A DNA stretch of 12,023 nucleotides, taken from Trueperaceae bacterium. GTDB lineage: Bacteria; Deinococcota; Deinococci; Deinococcales; Trueperaceae. Shown one piece after another: positions 6,575 to 12,023 of the stretch (positions within the stretch are counted from its first letter, which is position 1; the number at the start of each line of letters is the position of its first letter). The position numbers were made by a program, and so were the translations under genes. The stretch spans positions 1-12,023 of the forward strand of contig JAABSI010000024.1 of the NCBI GenBank assembly GCA_011390455.1. The letters run 5' to 3'. The notes under the pieces are model-generated. The model searched no databases, was not told where the DNA came from, and saw nothing but the letters and a program-made list of their open reading frames with translations.

Positions 6575-7495
6575 ATGCCGCCCGCCGCACCGCTTCGCGT
6601 CCGCGTTCCGGCCACCAGCGCCAACCTCGGGCCGGGCTTCGATTGCCTCGGCCTCGCGCTCGACCTTCACCTCGAGGTGGGCGCGCGCGCCTCCGACCGC
6701 GACCGCTTCGCCTACCGCGGCGAGGGGCGCCTCCCGGATCGCCCCGACGGGCTGGTGCACGTCGGCTTCCGCGCCGTCTTCGAGCGCCTCGGCCGCGCCG
6801 CGCCGACGGTGGCGCTCGACGCCCGGAACCCGATCCCGCTCGCGCGCGGCCTCGGCTCCTCCTCCGCCGCACTCGTCGCCGGCGCGGCGCTCGCCGACGC
6901 GTGGACGGGGGGCACGCTCGGGCGCGACGGCGTCTTCCAACTCACCGCCGAGCTCGAAGGCCACCCCGACAACGTCGCGCCCGCCGTCTACGGCGGCTTC
7001 ACCGTCTCGGCGCCCCGGCTGGAGGGGGGGTACGCCACGTCGGTCTTGGCGGTCCCGCCCGGGTGGCGGTTGCTGTTCGGGGTCCCCGACTTCGAGTTGC
7101 CGACCGCCGAGGCGCGCGCGGCGCTCCCCACCACGGTGCACCGCGACGATGCGGTCCGCACCGCCGCTCGGGCGGCGCTCTGGGCGCTCGCCGTGGCCCG
7201 CGACGAGCCCGCCCTGCTGCGCACCGCATCGGTCGACGTGCTCCACGAGCCGTACCGAGAGCCGCTCGTGCCGGGCCTCCGCGAAGCGCGCACCGCGCTG
7301 CGCGCCGCCGGCGCGTACGCCGCGTTCCTCTCGGGGGCCGGGCCGACGATCGGGGTCGTCACGCCCGAGGACGCCGAGGCCGCCTGCCGCACCGTCCTCG
7401 AGGGCTTCGTCGGCCGGCGCGGTCGGGTGCTCGCCTTGCGCGCCGGCCTCGGGTACGAGGTGCGCGGCGACGTTCGGTCGACCTTGCATTCTTGA
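6575..7495 (+). CDS. thrB: Homoserine kinase (GHMP family)
   Basis: This 306-residue cytosolic enzyme phosphorylates L-homoserine with ATP, the branch step to threonine. The three GHMP motifs are present: VPATSANLGPGFDCLGLALD near the N-terminus (11-30), the ATP loop PLARGLGSSSAAL (88-100) and the C-terminal SGAGPTIGVV (253-262). EGHPDNVAPAVYGGF (128-142) is the second signature of homoserine kinases and separates them from mevalonate and other GHMP kinases. The length is typical (about 300). No thrA or thrC lies nearby, so the pathway genes are dispersed. The ATG at 6575 is 11 bp after the nnr stop and 8 nt after a TAGGCT box. The gene ends in RSTLHS, 39 bp from the convergent methyltransferase gene, with no evident terminator between. 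Confidence 0.95.
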   Translation: MPPAAPLRVRVPATSANLGPGFDCLGLALDLHLEVGARASDRDRFAYRGEGRLPDRPDGLVHVGFRAVFERLGRAAPTVALDARNPIPLARGLGSSSAALVAGAALADAWTGGTLGRDGVFQLTAELEGHPDNVAPAVYGGFTVSAPRLEGGYATSVLAVPPGWRLLFGVPDFELPTAEARAALPTTVHRDDAVRTAARAALWALAVARDEPALLRTASVDVLHEPYREPLVPGLREARTALRAAGAYAAFLSGAGPTIGVVTPEDAEAACRTVLEGFVGRRGRVLALRAGLGYEVRGDVRSTLHS

Positions 7496-7534
7496 AGCTG
7501 GGCGTTCGATTTGCAGGGTTCGACCAGGTGCGCG

Positions 7535-8695
7535 TCAGCCCGCTCGGCGCCCCCACAGCACCTTGAAGGTCCGCTCGGCGTCCGGGCTGGCGTCGCCCCA
7601 CGCGGCCCAACCCGCGAGTTCCGCCTCGTAGGGCAGCGCCCGGTTCGCGACGAACCAAGCCTCGCCTCCGGGGCGCAGCGCCTCGTGCGCAGCCGCCACG
7701 AAGGCGCGCGAGAGCGCCCCCACCACCTGCCGACCGACGTGGAACGGCGGGTTGCACCACACCGCGTCGAACGCCGTGCTCGCCAGGCCCGAGGTCAGGT
7801 CGGCGTGCACGACCCGAGCGCGCTCTTCCGCGCCGAGGTTGGCCGCGGCGCTGCGCACCGCGGCGAGGTCGTCGTCGACCGCCACCACCGTATGCGCGCC
7901 GGCCGCCAGCGCCGCGCGGGCGAGCAGCCCGGTACCGCACCCGAGGTCGAGCAGCCGCTCCGGCGCGCCGCGCCCCGCGAGCGCGCTGAGCAGCACCCGC
8001 GTCCCCGGATCGACCTTCTCGGCCGCGAAGGTGCCGACGATCGCGCGGGCCGGGCCGTCCGCCGCTTCGAACGCGGTCCACGGATCGACCGCCGCCGCGC
8101 CCGCGCGCGGCCCGCGCAGCGCCGCCAGCCGCCACCCCCCCTCGCGGGCGACCACCTCGACCGAGGCGAAGCGCTCGGCGGCCGCCTTCTCGGTCCGCTT
8201 GGCCCCCTCGTCCTTGTGCTGCAGCAACCAGGCCGTGCCGCCGTCGTCGAGCCGCGCGGCGACCGCCGCGAGCTCCGCCGCGACGCGCCGCACGCCCCGG
8301 TCGGCCGGCGGGCGCCAGACGATCGCATCGAAGCGCCCTTCGACCTCCCACGGCAGCGCGGCGACGACCGCCGCCTCGAGGTCGGCGTCGCCGAGCGTCG
8401 CCCGCGCCGCGGCGATCGTCGCCGCCGACGTCGCCGCGACGGTCCAGTCGGCCGCGACGCCGGCGCGCGCCGCCCAGACGGGGAGCGCGGCCGGGGTACC
8501 GGTCAGGTCGAGGACGCGCCCGTCCAGCTCCACGCGGCCGCGCCGCAGCGGCTCGGCGAGCGCGATCAGCGCCGCATCGACGCCGGGGTGGCCGCGCACG
8601 CCGACCTTCGTGCGGATCGGCACGACGAGGTCGCCGACGCGCCAGTCGGCGCGGTCGATCCGGTGGTGGTCGGCGAGCGTCGCGGCAGGGTCCAC
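7535..8695 (-). CDS. rsmC: 16S rRNA guanine-N2 methyltransferase, RsmC-like
   Basis: This 386-residue protein has two methyltransferase-like halves, as in RsmC/RlmG. The N-terminal half (about 20-200) is degenerate and lacks a SAM loop. It ends in LLQHKDEGAKRTEK, a stretch typical of the RsmC structural domain. The C-terminal half carries the SAM-binding motif LLDLGCGTG (248-256), an acidic strand end (VAVDDD, 271-276) and the catalytic NPPFHVG (315-321), the N-P-P-F signature of exocyclic-amino guanine methyltransferases. RsmC makes m2G1207 in 16S rRNA; the Thermus enzyme modifies additional positions. RlmG (23S) has a similar layout, so the target base is inferred. The start is the GTG at 8695, 6 nt after a TACGCT box on the minus strand. 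The open frame continues further upstream but is there antisense to tsaD. Divergent from tsaD with 36 bp between start codons. Confidence 0.85.
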   Translation of the reverse strand: MDPAATLADHHRIDRADWRVGDLVVPIRTKVGVRGHPGVDAALIALAEPLRRGRVELDGRVLDLTGTPAALPVWAARAGVAADWTVAATSAATIAAARATLGDADLEAAVVAALPWEVEGRFDAIVWRPPADRGVRRVAAELAAVAARLDDGGTAWLLQHKDEGAKRTEKAAAERFASVEVVAREGGWRLAALRGPRAGAAAVDPWTAFEAADGPARAIVGTFAAEKVDPGTRVLLSALAGRGAPERLLDLGCGTGLLARAALAAGAHTVVAVDDDLAAVRSAAANLGAEERARVVHADLTSGLASTAFDAVWCNPPFHVGRQVVGALSRAFVAAAHEALRPGGEAWFVANRALPYEAELAGWAAWGDASPDAERTFKVLWGRRAG

Positions 8696-8701
8696 GCGCC
8701 C

Positions 8702-8707
8702 AGCGTA
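8702..8707 (-). promoter_or_regulatory. Leaderless -10 box of rsmC (TACGCT)
   Basis: TACGCT on the minus strand lies exactly 6 nt before the GTG at 8695. No ribosome binding site or -35 is apparent. Only 12 bp separate it from the -10 of the divergent tsaD promoter. Confidence 0.6.
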
Positions 8708-8719
8708 CCGAGCGGGCGG

Positions 8720-8725
8720 TATCGT
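8720..8725 (+). promoter_or_regulatory. Leaderless -10 box of tsaD (TATCGT)
   Basis: TATCGT lies exactly 6 nt before the GTG at 8732. It is flanked by GGCGG (8715-8719) and CCGCC (8727-8731), a small inverted repeat with the box in the loop, which may be chance in such GC-rich DNA. No -35 is apparent. Confidence 0.6.
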
Positions 8726-8731
8726 GCCGCC

Positions 8732-9769
8732 GTGCACGTGCTGGGCATCGACACCTCCTGCGACGACACCGGCGTCGGCATCGTCGCGATCGACGAAGGC
8801 GGGGCCACCCGAGTCCTCGCCAACGTGGTCGCGTCCCAGGCGGCCGTGCACGCCGTGTACGGCGGCGTGCTCCCCGAGCAGGCGAGCCGCGAGCACCTGA
8901 GCGTGATCGACGCGGTGGTCGGCCGCGCGCTGGCCGACGCGGGGCTGACCATCGACGACGTCGACGCGGTCGCCGCGACCTACGGTCCGGGCCTCGCCGG
9001 CGCCCTGCTGGTCGGCTTGACGTACGCCAAGGGGCTCGCCTTCGGCCTCGGCGTCCCGTTCGCGAAGGTGCACCACCTGGAGGGCCACGTCGCGGCGAGC
9101 GTCGCGGGGAACGGCCCGACGCCCCCGTTCCTGTGCCTGATCGCCTCGGGCGGCCACACGGTGCTCTTCGACGTGCCGGCGTGGGGGGCGTACCGACCGT
9201 TGGGGCGCAGCCTCGACGACGCCGCCGGCGAGGCCTTCGACAAGGTCGCGCGGCTGCTCGGGCTCCCCTACCCGGGCGGCCCGGCGCTCGCGGCGCTCGC
9301 GGCCGAGGGCGACCCCGACGCGGTGGCGCTGCCCGTCCCGCTGGCGCGCCAGGACGGCTTCGACTTCAGCTTCAGCGGGCTCAAGACCGCCGTGGCCGTG
9401 CGCCTGGAACGCGAACCGGGGCTGCGGCCGGCGGACGTCGCCGCGGCCTTCGAGCGCCGGGCGGTGGACCACCTGCGCAGCGTCGCGCAGCGCGCCGCCG
9501 CGGCCCTCGGCCGGCGCGACCTGGTCGTCGCCGGCGGCGTCGCGGCCAACCGGCGCCTGCGCGCCGATCTGGGCGAGGCCGGGCTGCGGGTGTTCCTGCC
9601 GCCGCCGGGGCTCGCCACCGACAACGGCGCGATGATCGCGCTGGCGGCCGCGCGGCAGCTGTTCGCCGGCACGGTGGACGCCGCCGACCTGCGCGCCGAC
9701 GCCACGCCCTACCTCCCGCTCGCGGACGCCGCCGCCCGACCGCGCGACGCCACGCCGCGCCGCGGCTGA
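8732..9769 (+). CDS. tsaD: tRNA N6-threonylcarbamoyladenosine synthase subunit TsaD
   Basis: This 345-residue protein of the ASKHA/Kae1 family transfers the threonylcarbamoyl group to A37 of tRNAs reading ANN codons, working with TsaB, TsaE and TsaC elsewhere in the genome. Visible landmarks are VLGIDTSCDDTGVGI (3-17), the metal-binding HHLEGH (114-119; His115 and His119), ASGGHT (138-143), DDAAGEAFDKVARLLGL (162-178), DFSFSGLKTAV, VAGGVAANRRLR and ATDNGAMIA with Asp297. All core sites are present. The N-terminal motif reads SCDDTG rather than the SCDETG of E. coli; my recollection is that this is shared by Thermus/Deinococcus relatives. GTG at 8732 is the natural start, giving HVLGIDTSC directly, 6 nt after a TATCGT box. 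The Arg/Ala-rich last 12 residues are a small extension. The stop is 16 bp from the convergent CBS protein stop. Confidence 0.97.
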   Translation: MHVLGIDTSCDDTGVGIVAIDEGGATRVLANVVASQAAVHAVYGGVLPEQASREHLSVIDAVVGRALADAGLTIDDVDAVAATYGPGLAGALLVGLTYAKGLAFGLGVPFAKVHHLEGHVAASVAGNGPTPPFLCLIASGGHTVLFDVPAWGAYRPLGRSLDDAAGEAFDKVARLLGLPYPGGPALAALAAEGDPDAVALPVPLARQDGFDFSFSGLKTAVAVRLEREPGLRPADVAAAFERRAVDHLRSVAQRAAAALGRRDLVVAGGVAANRRLRADLGEAGLRVFLPPPGLATDNGAMIALAAARQLFAGTVDAADLRADATPYLPLADAAARPRDATPRRG

Positions 9770-9773
9770 CCCG

Positions 9774-9785
9774 GCCGGCGCCGGC
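9774..9785. terminator. 12-bp palindrome between convergent stops
   Basis: GCCGGCGCCGGC is self-complementary and fills nearly the whole 16-bp gap between the tsaD stop and the CBS-protein stop. It could help end transcription from both sides, but it has no U-tract and, as a perfect palindrome, must open a loop within its GC core. Chance is possible at this base composition. Confidence 0.3.
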
Positions 9786-10346
9786 TCAGCGCACCGGGCC
9801 CCACAGCCCGGCCAAGAAGGCCTCCTGGGTCACCACGCCGACCACCTTCCCGCCGTCCACGACCACGACCAACTGCTCGTGCGACAGCGGGCGGCGCAGG
9901 TCGGTCACCGCGACGTCGCCCGGCACCTTCACCAGCTCGTCCCACGAGGTGATCCGCTCGCGCCGCACGCCGGAGACGCCGATCGGCACGCCCGCTTCCT
10001 GCACGATCACCACGCGGTGGTCGGCCAGGGTCTGGAGGGCGGCGGCCGAATCGACCAACGGCACGCGCTCCGCGACCCGGCGCGCGGTCGGTGGCGCCAC
10101 CAGGCCGAACGACAGCAGCGTCGGGCTCGGAAGCCGCAGCGCGGAGCGCACCCAACCGAGGGCGGTCACGAAGGCCGCCAGGAAGACGACGCCCTCGACG
10201 AGGCCGGCGAAGTTGAAGCCGACGAACCCGAGCCGCCCCTCGCGACCGAACGCGAGGAAGGCGAGGAAGGCGACGAAGAGCGCGAAGGCGACCGAAGCCG
10301 AGGCGGCGAGGGCGGCTTGACGGCGGAGCTGGTCGGGGCGACGCAT
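9786..10346 (-). CDS. Small membrane protein with a C-terminal CBS-like domain
   Basis: This 186-residue protein has a short basic N-terminus, two membrane helices (about 12-33 and 42-65) and a soluble region of about 110 residues resembling a pair of CBS half-modules. The first part is PLVDSAAALQTLADHRVVIVQEAGVPIGVSG (96-126) and the second is PGDVAVTDLRRPLSHEQLVVVVDGGKVVGVVTQEAF (142-177). CBS pairs bind adenine nucleotides or similar ligands and regulate attached domains. Here the only attached part is a two-helix membrane anchor, so the output is unknown. The architecture recalls the tail of CBS-containing rhomboid or site-2 proteases without the protease core; no catalytic motif is seen. 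The ATG at 10346 is preceded by AGGAGG. It follows the nucleotidyltransferase gene after 42 bp on the same strand, so co-transcription is likely. Confidence 0.75.
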   Translation of the reverse strand: MRRPDQLRRQAALAASASVAFALFVAFLAFLAFGREGRLGFVGFNFAGLVEGVVFLAAFVTALGWVRSALRLPSPTLLSFGLVAPPTARRVAERVPLVDSAAALQTLADHRVVIVQEAGVPIGVSGVRRERITSWDELVKVPGDVAVTDLRRPLSHEQLVVVVDGGKVVGVVTQEAFLAGLWGPVR

Positions 10347-10356
10347 GCGCAGAGAT

Positions 10357-10362
10357 CCTCCT
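10357..10362 (-). promoter_or_regulatory. Shine-Dalgarno site AGGAGG of the CBS membrane protein
   Basis: AGGAGG (CCTCCT on the plus strand) ends 10 nt before the ATG at 10346. A full ribosome binding site with no -10 box close to the start fits an internal cistron following the nucleotidyltransferase gene. Confidence 0.6.
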
Positions 10363-10388
10363 GGAGCCTGAGGCTTGGGCGCCGCGGG

Positions 10389-11225
10389 CTAGGCGCCGGC
10401 GATCGTCGCGGGCGGCGGGTCGAAGGGGGGCGGCTCGGAGAGCGGGGGCAGACCGAGCGTGGCCGGGAGGTGCTCGGGGTGGTCCACGTCGGCCGCGATC
10501 GCGGCGTCGTCGGACACGAAGACGCGCGCGTCGATCCCCAGCAGCGCGCGGACGCGCGCCTCGATCCCGTCGAGCCGAGCGCGTCCGGTGGCGAGGGCCA
10601 CGAGCGTCCCCCAACCGACCCGACGGGCGAGCGCGAACGGCCGCTTGCGCGCCTCGTACGCGAGGTCCACGAACGGGAGCAGCGCCGGCACCGCCCGGGG
10701 CGTGAGGAGCACCGCGTTGCCGCCGGTGAAGTGGCCGTCGGCGAGCCGGACGAAGGTCCGCTTCTGATCGGGGAAGCGAGCGCGCGAGGTCGCCTCGGCG
10801 ACGACCGGGTACACGAGGTCGGCCACCGGTGCGTCGCGCACGAACGCGCGCACGCCCGCCGCGTCCCACCACGGGATGTCGGCGGTGACGATCAGGTAGC
10901 GCGCCGACGGGTCGCGCCCCATCGCGGCGCCCAGACCCAAGGTCAGCGAATCGACCAGGCGGTTCCCGGCGGGCAGCGCCGCGTCGACCAAACGCCGCAC
11001 CCGCCCATCGGTCGGGCCCACCCACACCACGTCGTCCACGATCCCGCTGACGCGCAGCGCGGTCGCGACGTACGCGCCCATGGGCACGTCGCGCAGCGGC
11101 ACCAGCGCTTTGCTCGCGGCGCCGACGGTGCGCGCCAGGCGATCGTCGCGATCGCCACCGGCGAGCACGACGGCGACCACCCGGCCCGAGGGCGCCGGCG
11201 GTGCGGGAGCGCGGTCGTGGTTCAT
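10389..11225 (-). CDS. MobA-like nucleotidyltransferase (GT-A fold)
   Basis: This 278-residue predicted NTP-transferase would transfer a nucleotidyl group to an unknown acceptor. The nucleotide-binding N-terminus VVAVVLAGGDRDDRLAR (16-32) is followed by a conserved-type lysine in ASKALVPLRDVPMG (Lys39). Metal-binding aspartates are expected at TADIPWW (Asp116) and VDHPEHL (Asp248). FTGGNAVLL (166-174) is the usual acceptor-side block. The relaxed LAGGxxxDR form and the long C-terminal part separate it from MobA itself and from IspD and MocA, so molybdenum cofactor work is not implied. The Pro-rich end (SEPPPFDPPPATIAGA) is probably disordered. The ATG at 11225 lies 9 nt after a TATCGT box, near-leaderless. 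It is the first gene of a likely two-gene unit with the CBS membrane protein. Confidence 0.8.
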   Translation of the reverse strand: MNHDRAPAPPAPSGRVVAVVLAGGDRDDRLARTVGAASKALVPLRDVPMGAYVATALRVSGIVDDVVWVGPTDGRVRRLVDAALPAGNRLVDSLTLGLGAAMGRDPSARYLIVTADIPWWDAAGVRAFVRDAPVADLVYPVVAEATSRARFPDQKRTFVRLADGHFTGGNAVLLTPRAVPALLPFVDLAYEARKRPFALARRVGWGTLVALATGRARLDGIEARVRALLGIDARVFVSDDAAIAADVDHPEHLPATLGLPPLSEPPPFDPPPATIAGA

Positions 11226-11234
11226 GTGGTGCGC

Positions 11235-11240
11235 ACGATA
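11235..11240 (-). promoter_or_regulatory. -10 box of the nucleotidyltransferase gene (TATCGT)
   Basis: TATCGT on the minus strand lies 9 nt before the ATG at 11225, with no ribosome binding site between. It is the same hexamer as the tsaD box. The predicted transcript would be leaderless or carry a leader of only a few bases. Confidence 0.5.
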
Positions 11241-11261
11241 CCGCGCCCGGGCGCTCCACGG

Positions 11262-11297
11262 CCGCGCCGCCCAGGGACGGAGCCCTGGGCGGCGCGG
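11262..11297 (-). terminator. 15-bp perfect stem-loop between the PEGA gene and the nucleotidyltransferase gene
   Basis: A 15-bp perfect GC-rich inverted repeat (arms 11262-11276 and 11283-11297, left arm beginning CCGCGCCGCC) surrounds a 6-nt loop. It lies 45 bp after the PEGA gene stop and upstream of the -10 of the next gene, the position of a transcription terminator for the PEGA gene. There is no U-tract on either strand, so termination may need other factors, or the stem may protect the 3' end of the mRNA. Confidence 0.65.
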
Positions 11298-11342
11298 AGG
11301 TTCGATCGGGACGGGACGGGGGCCGGTCCGGCACCCCCGATC

Positions 11343-12023
11343 TCAGAAGCGGGTCTGCCGGATCGTGACCGCGGTCGTGCGGCCGGCGTCGACGCGCACC
11401 GACTCGACGGCCGTGCGGTACCCGGGGGCGACCAGCGTGATCTCGTACGTCCCCGAGGCCAGGTCGCGCAGCACCAGGCGACCGGTGCCGCTCGGGATCG
11501 CCCCGACGTCGCGCCCGTCGAGGAAGACGCGGGCCCCGCCGACGTTGGAGGTCAGCTCGAGCGTGCCCGCCTGGGCACGCAGCGTCGCGTCGACGCGGGT
11601 CTCTTGGCCCGCGCGGACCTCGAAGGTGCGGCGCAGCGTGTCGTACCCGGAGCGGCGGAACTCGACGCTGTAGGTCCCGACGTCGAAGCTGGTCGAGCCG
11701 ATCGGGGTGGTGCCCAAGTAGCTGCCGTCGACGTACACGTCGGCATCGCTCGGGGTGCTGGCGAAGCGGGCCGTGCCGGTCCGAACGACCGGGCGGAAGG
11801 TGGCGACCACGGTGGTGGTCCGGTCGGGGCGCACCTGGACCCGTTCGGCGTACGTGCCGCCGGAGGCGACGACCTCGATGTCGTACGTGCCCGGGCGCAG
11901 GTCGTAGCGCAGCGGGGTGTAGCCGGCGAACGTGCGGTCGACGTACACCTCGGCGCCCCTCGGCGTGCTCGAGACCTCGAGCGTGCCGTACGCCGCCTGG
12001 GCGGGGCGCGAACCGACGTAGTA
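11343..12023 (-). CDS. Triple-PEGA-repeat protein, C-terminal part (partial)
   Basis: The frame runs from the right edge without a stop to the TGA at 11343-11345, showing 226 residues with the N-terminus outside the window. Three beta-rich PEGA repeats occupy visible residues about 13-77, 83-149 and 153-223. Each has a S(T/N)P-x-GA-x-VYVDG-like entry (AEVYVDR, ADVYVDG, ARVFLDG), a GTY-x-(I/V) strand and a closing V-x-AG-x-x-T-x-V-x-x-x-(L/I) strand. PEGA repeats are surface or cell-wall-associated modules thought to mediate binding. The preceding YYVGSRPAQA resembles the junction to an upstream domain (DUF4384 in some Deinococcus proteins, a guess). A valine codon GTG at 11948 inside repeat 1 is not a plausible start. 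A strong stem-loop follows the stop. Confidence 0.9.
   Translation of the reverse strand, partial: YYVGSRPAQAAYGTLEVSSTPRGAEVYVDRTFAGYTPLRYDLRPGTYDIEVVASGGTYAERVQVRPDRTTTVVATFRPVVRTGTARFASTPSDADVYVDGSYLGTTPIGSTSFDVGTYSVEFRRSGYDTLRRTFEVRAGQETRVDATLRAQAGTLELTSNVGGARVFLDGRDVGAIPSGTGRLVLRDLASGTYEITLVAPGYRTAVESVRVDAGRTTAVTIRQTRF

Noticed and set aside
5334..6872. Long minus-strand open frame opposite nnr and thrB
   Set aside because: The composition is dominated by Arg, Gly, Ala and Pro with no recognisable motif, and both plus-strand genes carry full family signatures.
7500..7530. Possible tRNA T-arm (GGGTTCGA)
   Set aside because: No acceptor, D or anticodon arm can be paired around it, and the sequence lies between convergent genes without tRNA length or a CCA-like end.
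8696..9472. Upstream extension of the rsmC frame to give a 645-residue protein
   Set aside because: The extension is antisense to tsaD and low complexity. The GTG at 8695 lies 6 nt after a -10 box and gives a normal family length.
10389..11225. Molybdenum cofactor guanylyltransferase MobA/MocA or IspD
   Set aside because: Only the general GT-A nucleotidyltransferase motifs match. The LAGG loop and C-terminal region differ, and no cofactor or isoprenoid genes are adjacent.

Overview
This 12-kb window is very GC-rich and densely coding. No stretch over 120 bp lacks a gene, and there is no rRNA, tRNA, CRISPR array or insertion sequence. The protein types fit a member of the Deinococcota, perhaps the Truepera side: a split methylmalonyl-CoA mutase, a TsaD with an SCDDTG N-terminus, an RsmC-type methyltransferase and a PEGA-repeat protein. 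The strongest support is the promoter style. At least six genes begin 5 to 9 nt downstream of a TANNNT -10 box with no room for a ribosome binding site, the leaderless arrangement known to be common in Deinococcus. The taxonomic call is inference from these features only.

Left part (1-3257). The tail of an unidentified gene ending in four histidines is followed by a Yip1-like membrane protein and a membrane-anchored alpha/beta-hydrolase-like protein. The three are packed as an operon (10-bp gap, then a TGATG overlap). Convergent to them is the large subunit of coenzyme-B12-dependent methylmalonyl-CoA mutase, which carries the residues for methylmalonyl-CoA but has no B12-binding subunit nearby.

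Centre (3258-7495). Divergent from the mutase is a two-gene module: a small four-helix membrane protein and a 65-residue XRE-type repressor. Its promoter holds two copies of a TCAAG-N4-CTTGA inverted repeat spaced 21 bp apart, very probably the repressor's own operators. Next come an aldo/keto reductase of the K+-channel-beta type (the one clearly Shine-Dalgarno-led gene here), the bifunctional NAD(P)HX epimerase/dehydratase Nnr, and homoserine kinase ThrB. A 13-bp inverted repeat encloses the nnr -10 box and reaches into its start codon. The thrB -10 box is built over the nnr stop codon.

Right part (7496-12023). RsmC (minus) and TsaD (plus) diverge from two leaderless promoters packed into 36 bp, so a 16S rRNA methyltransferase and the tRNA t6A enzyme share one control region. 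Convergent to tsaD is a minus-strand pair: a MobA-like nucleotidyltransferase and a small two-helix membrane protein with a CBS-like domain. Upstream of the pair, past a 15-bp perfect stem-loop, is the C-terminal part of a triple-PEGA surface protein that runs off the window.

Most genes are housekeeping or metabolic singletons. I see no defence system, prophage or biosynthetic cluster. The most interesting signals are regulatory: the double operator, the promoter-in-a-hairpin at nnr, and the compact divergent and overlapping leaderless promoters.
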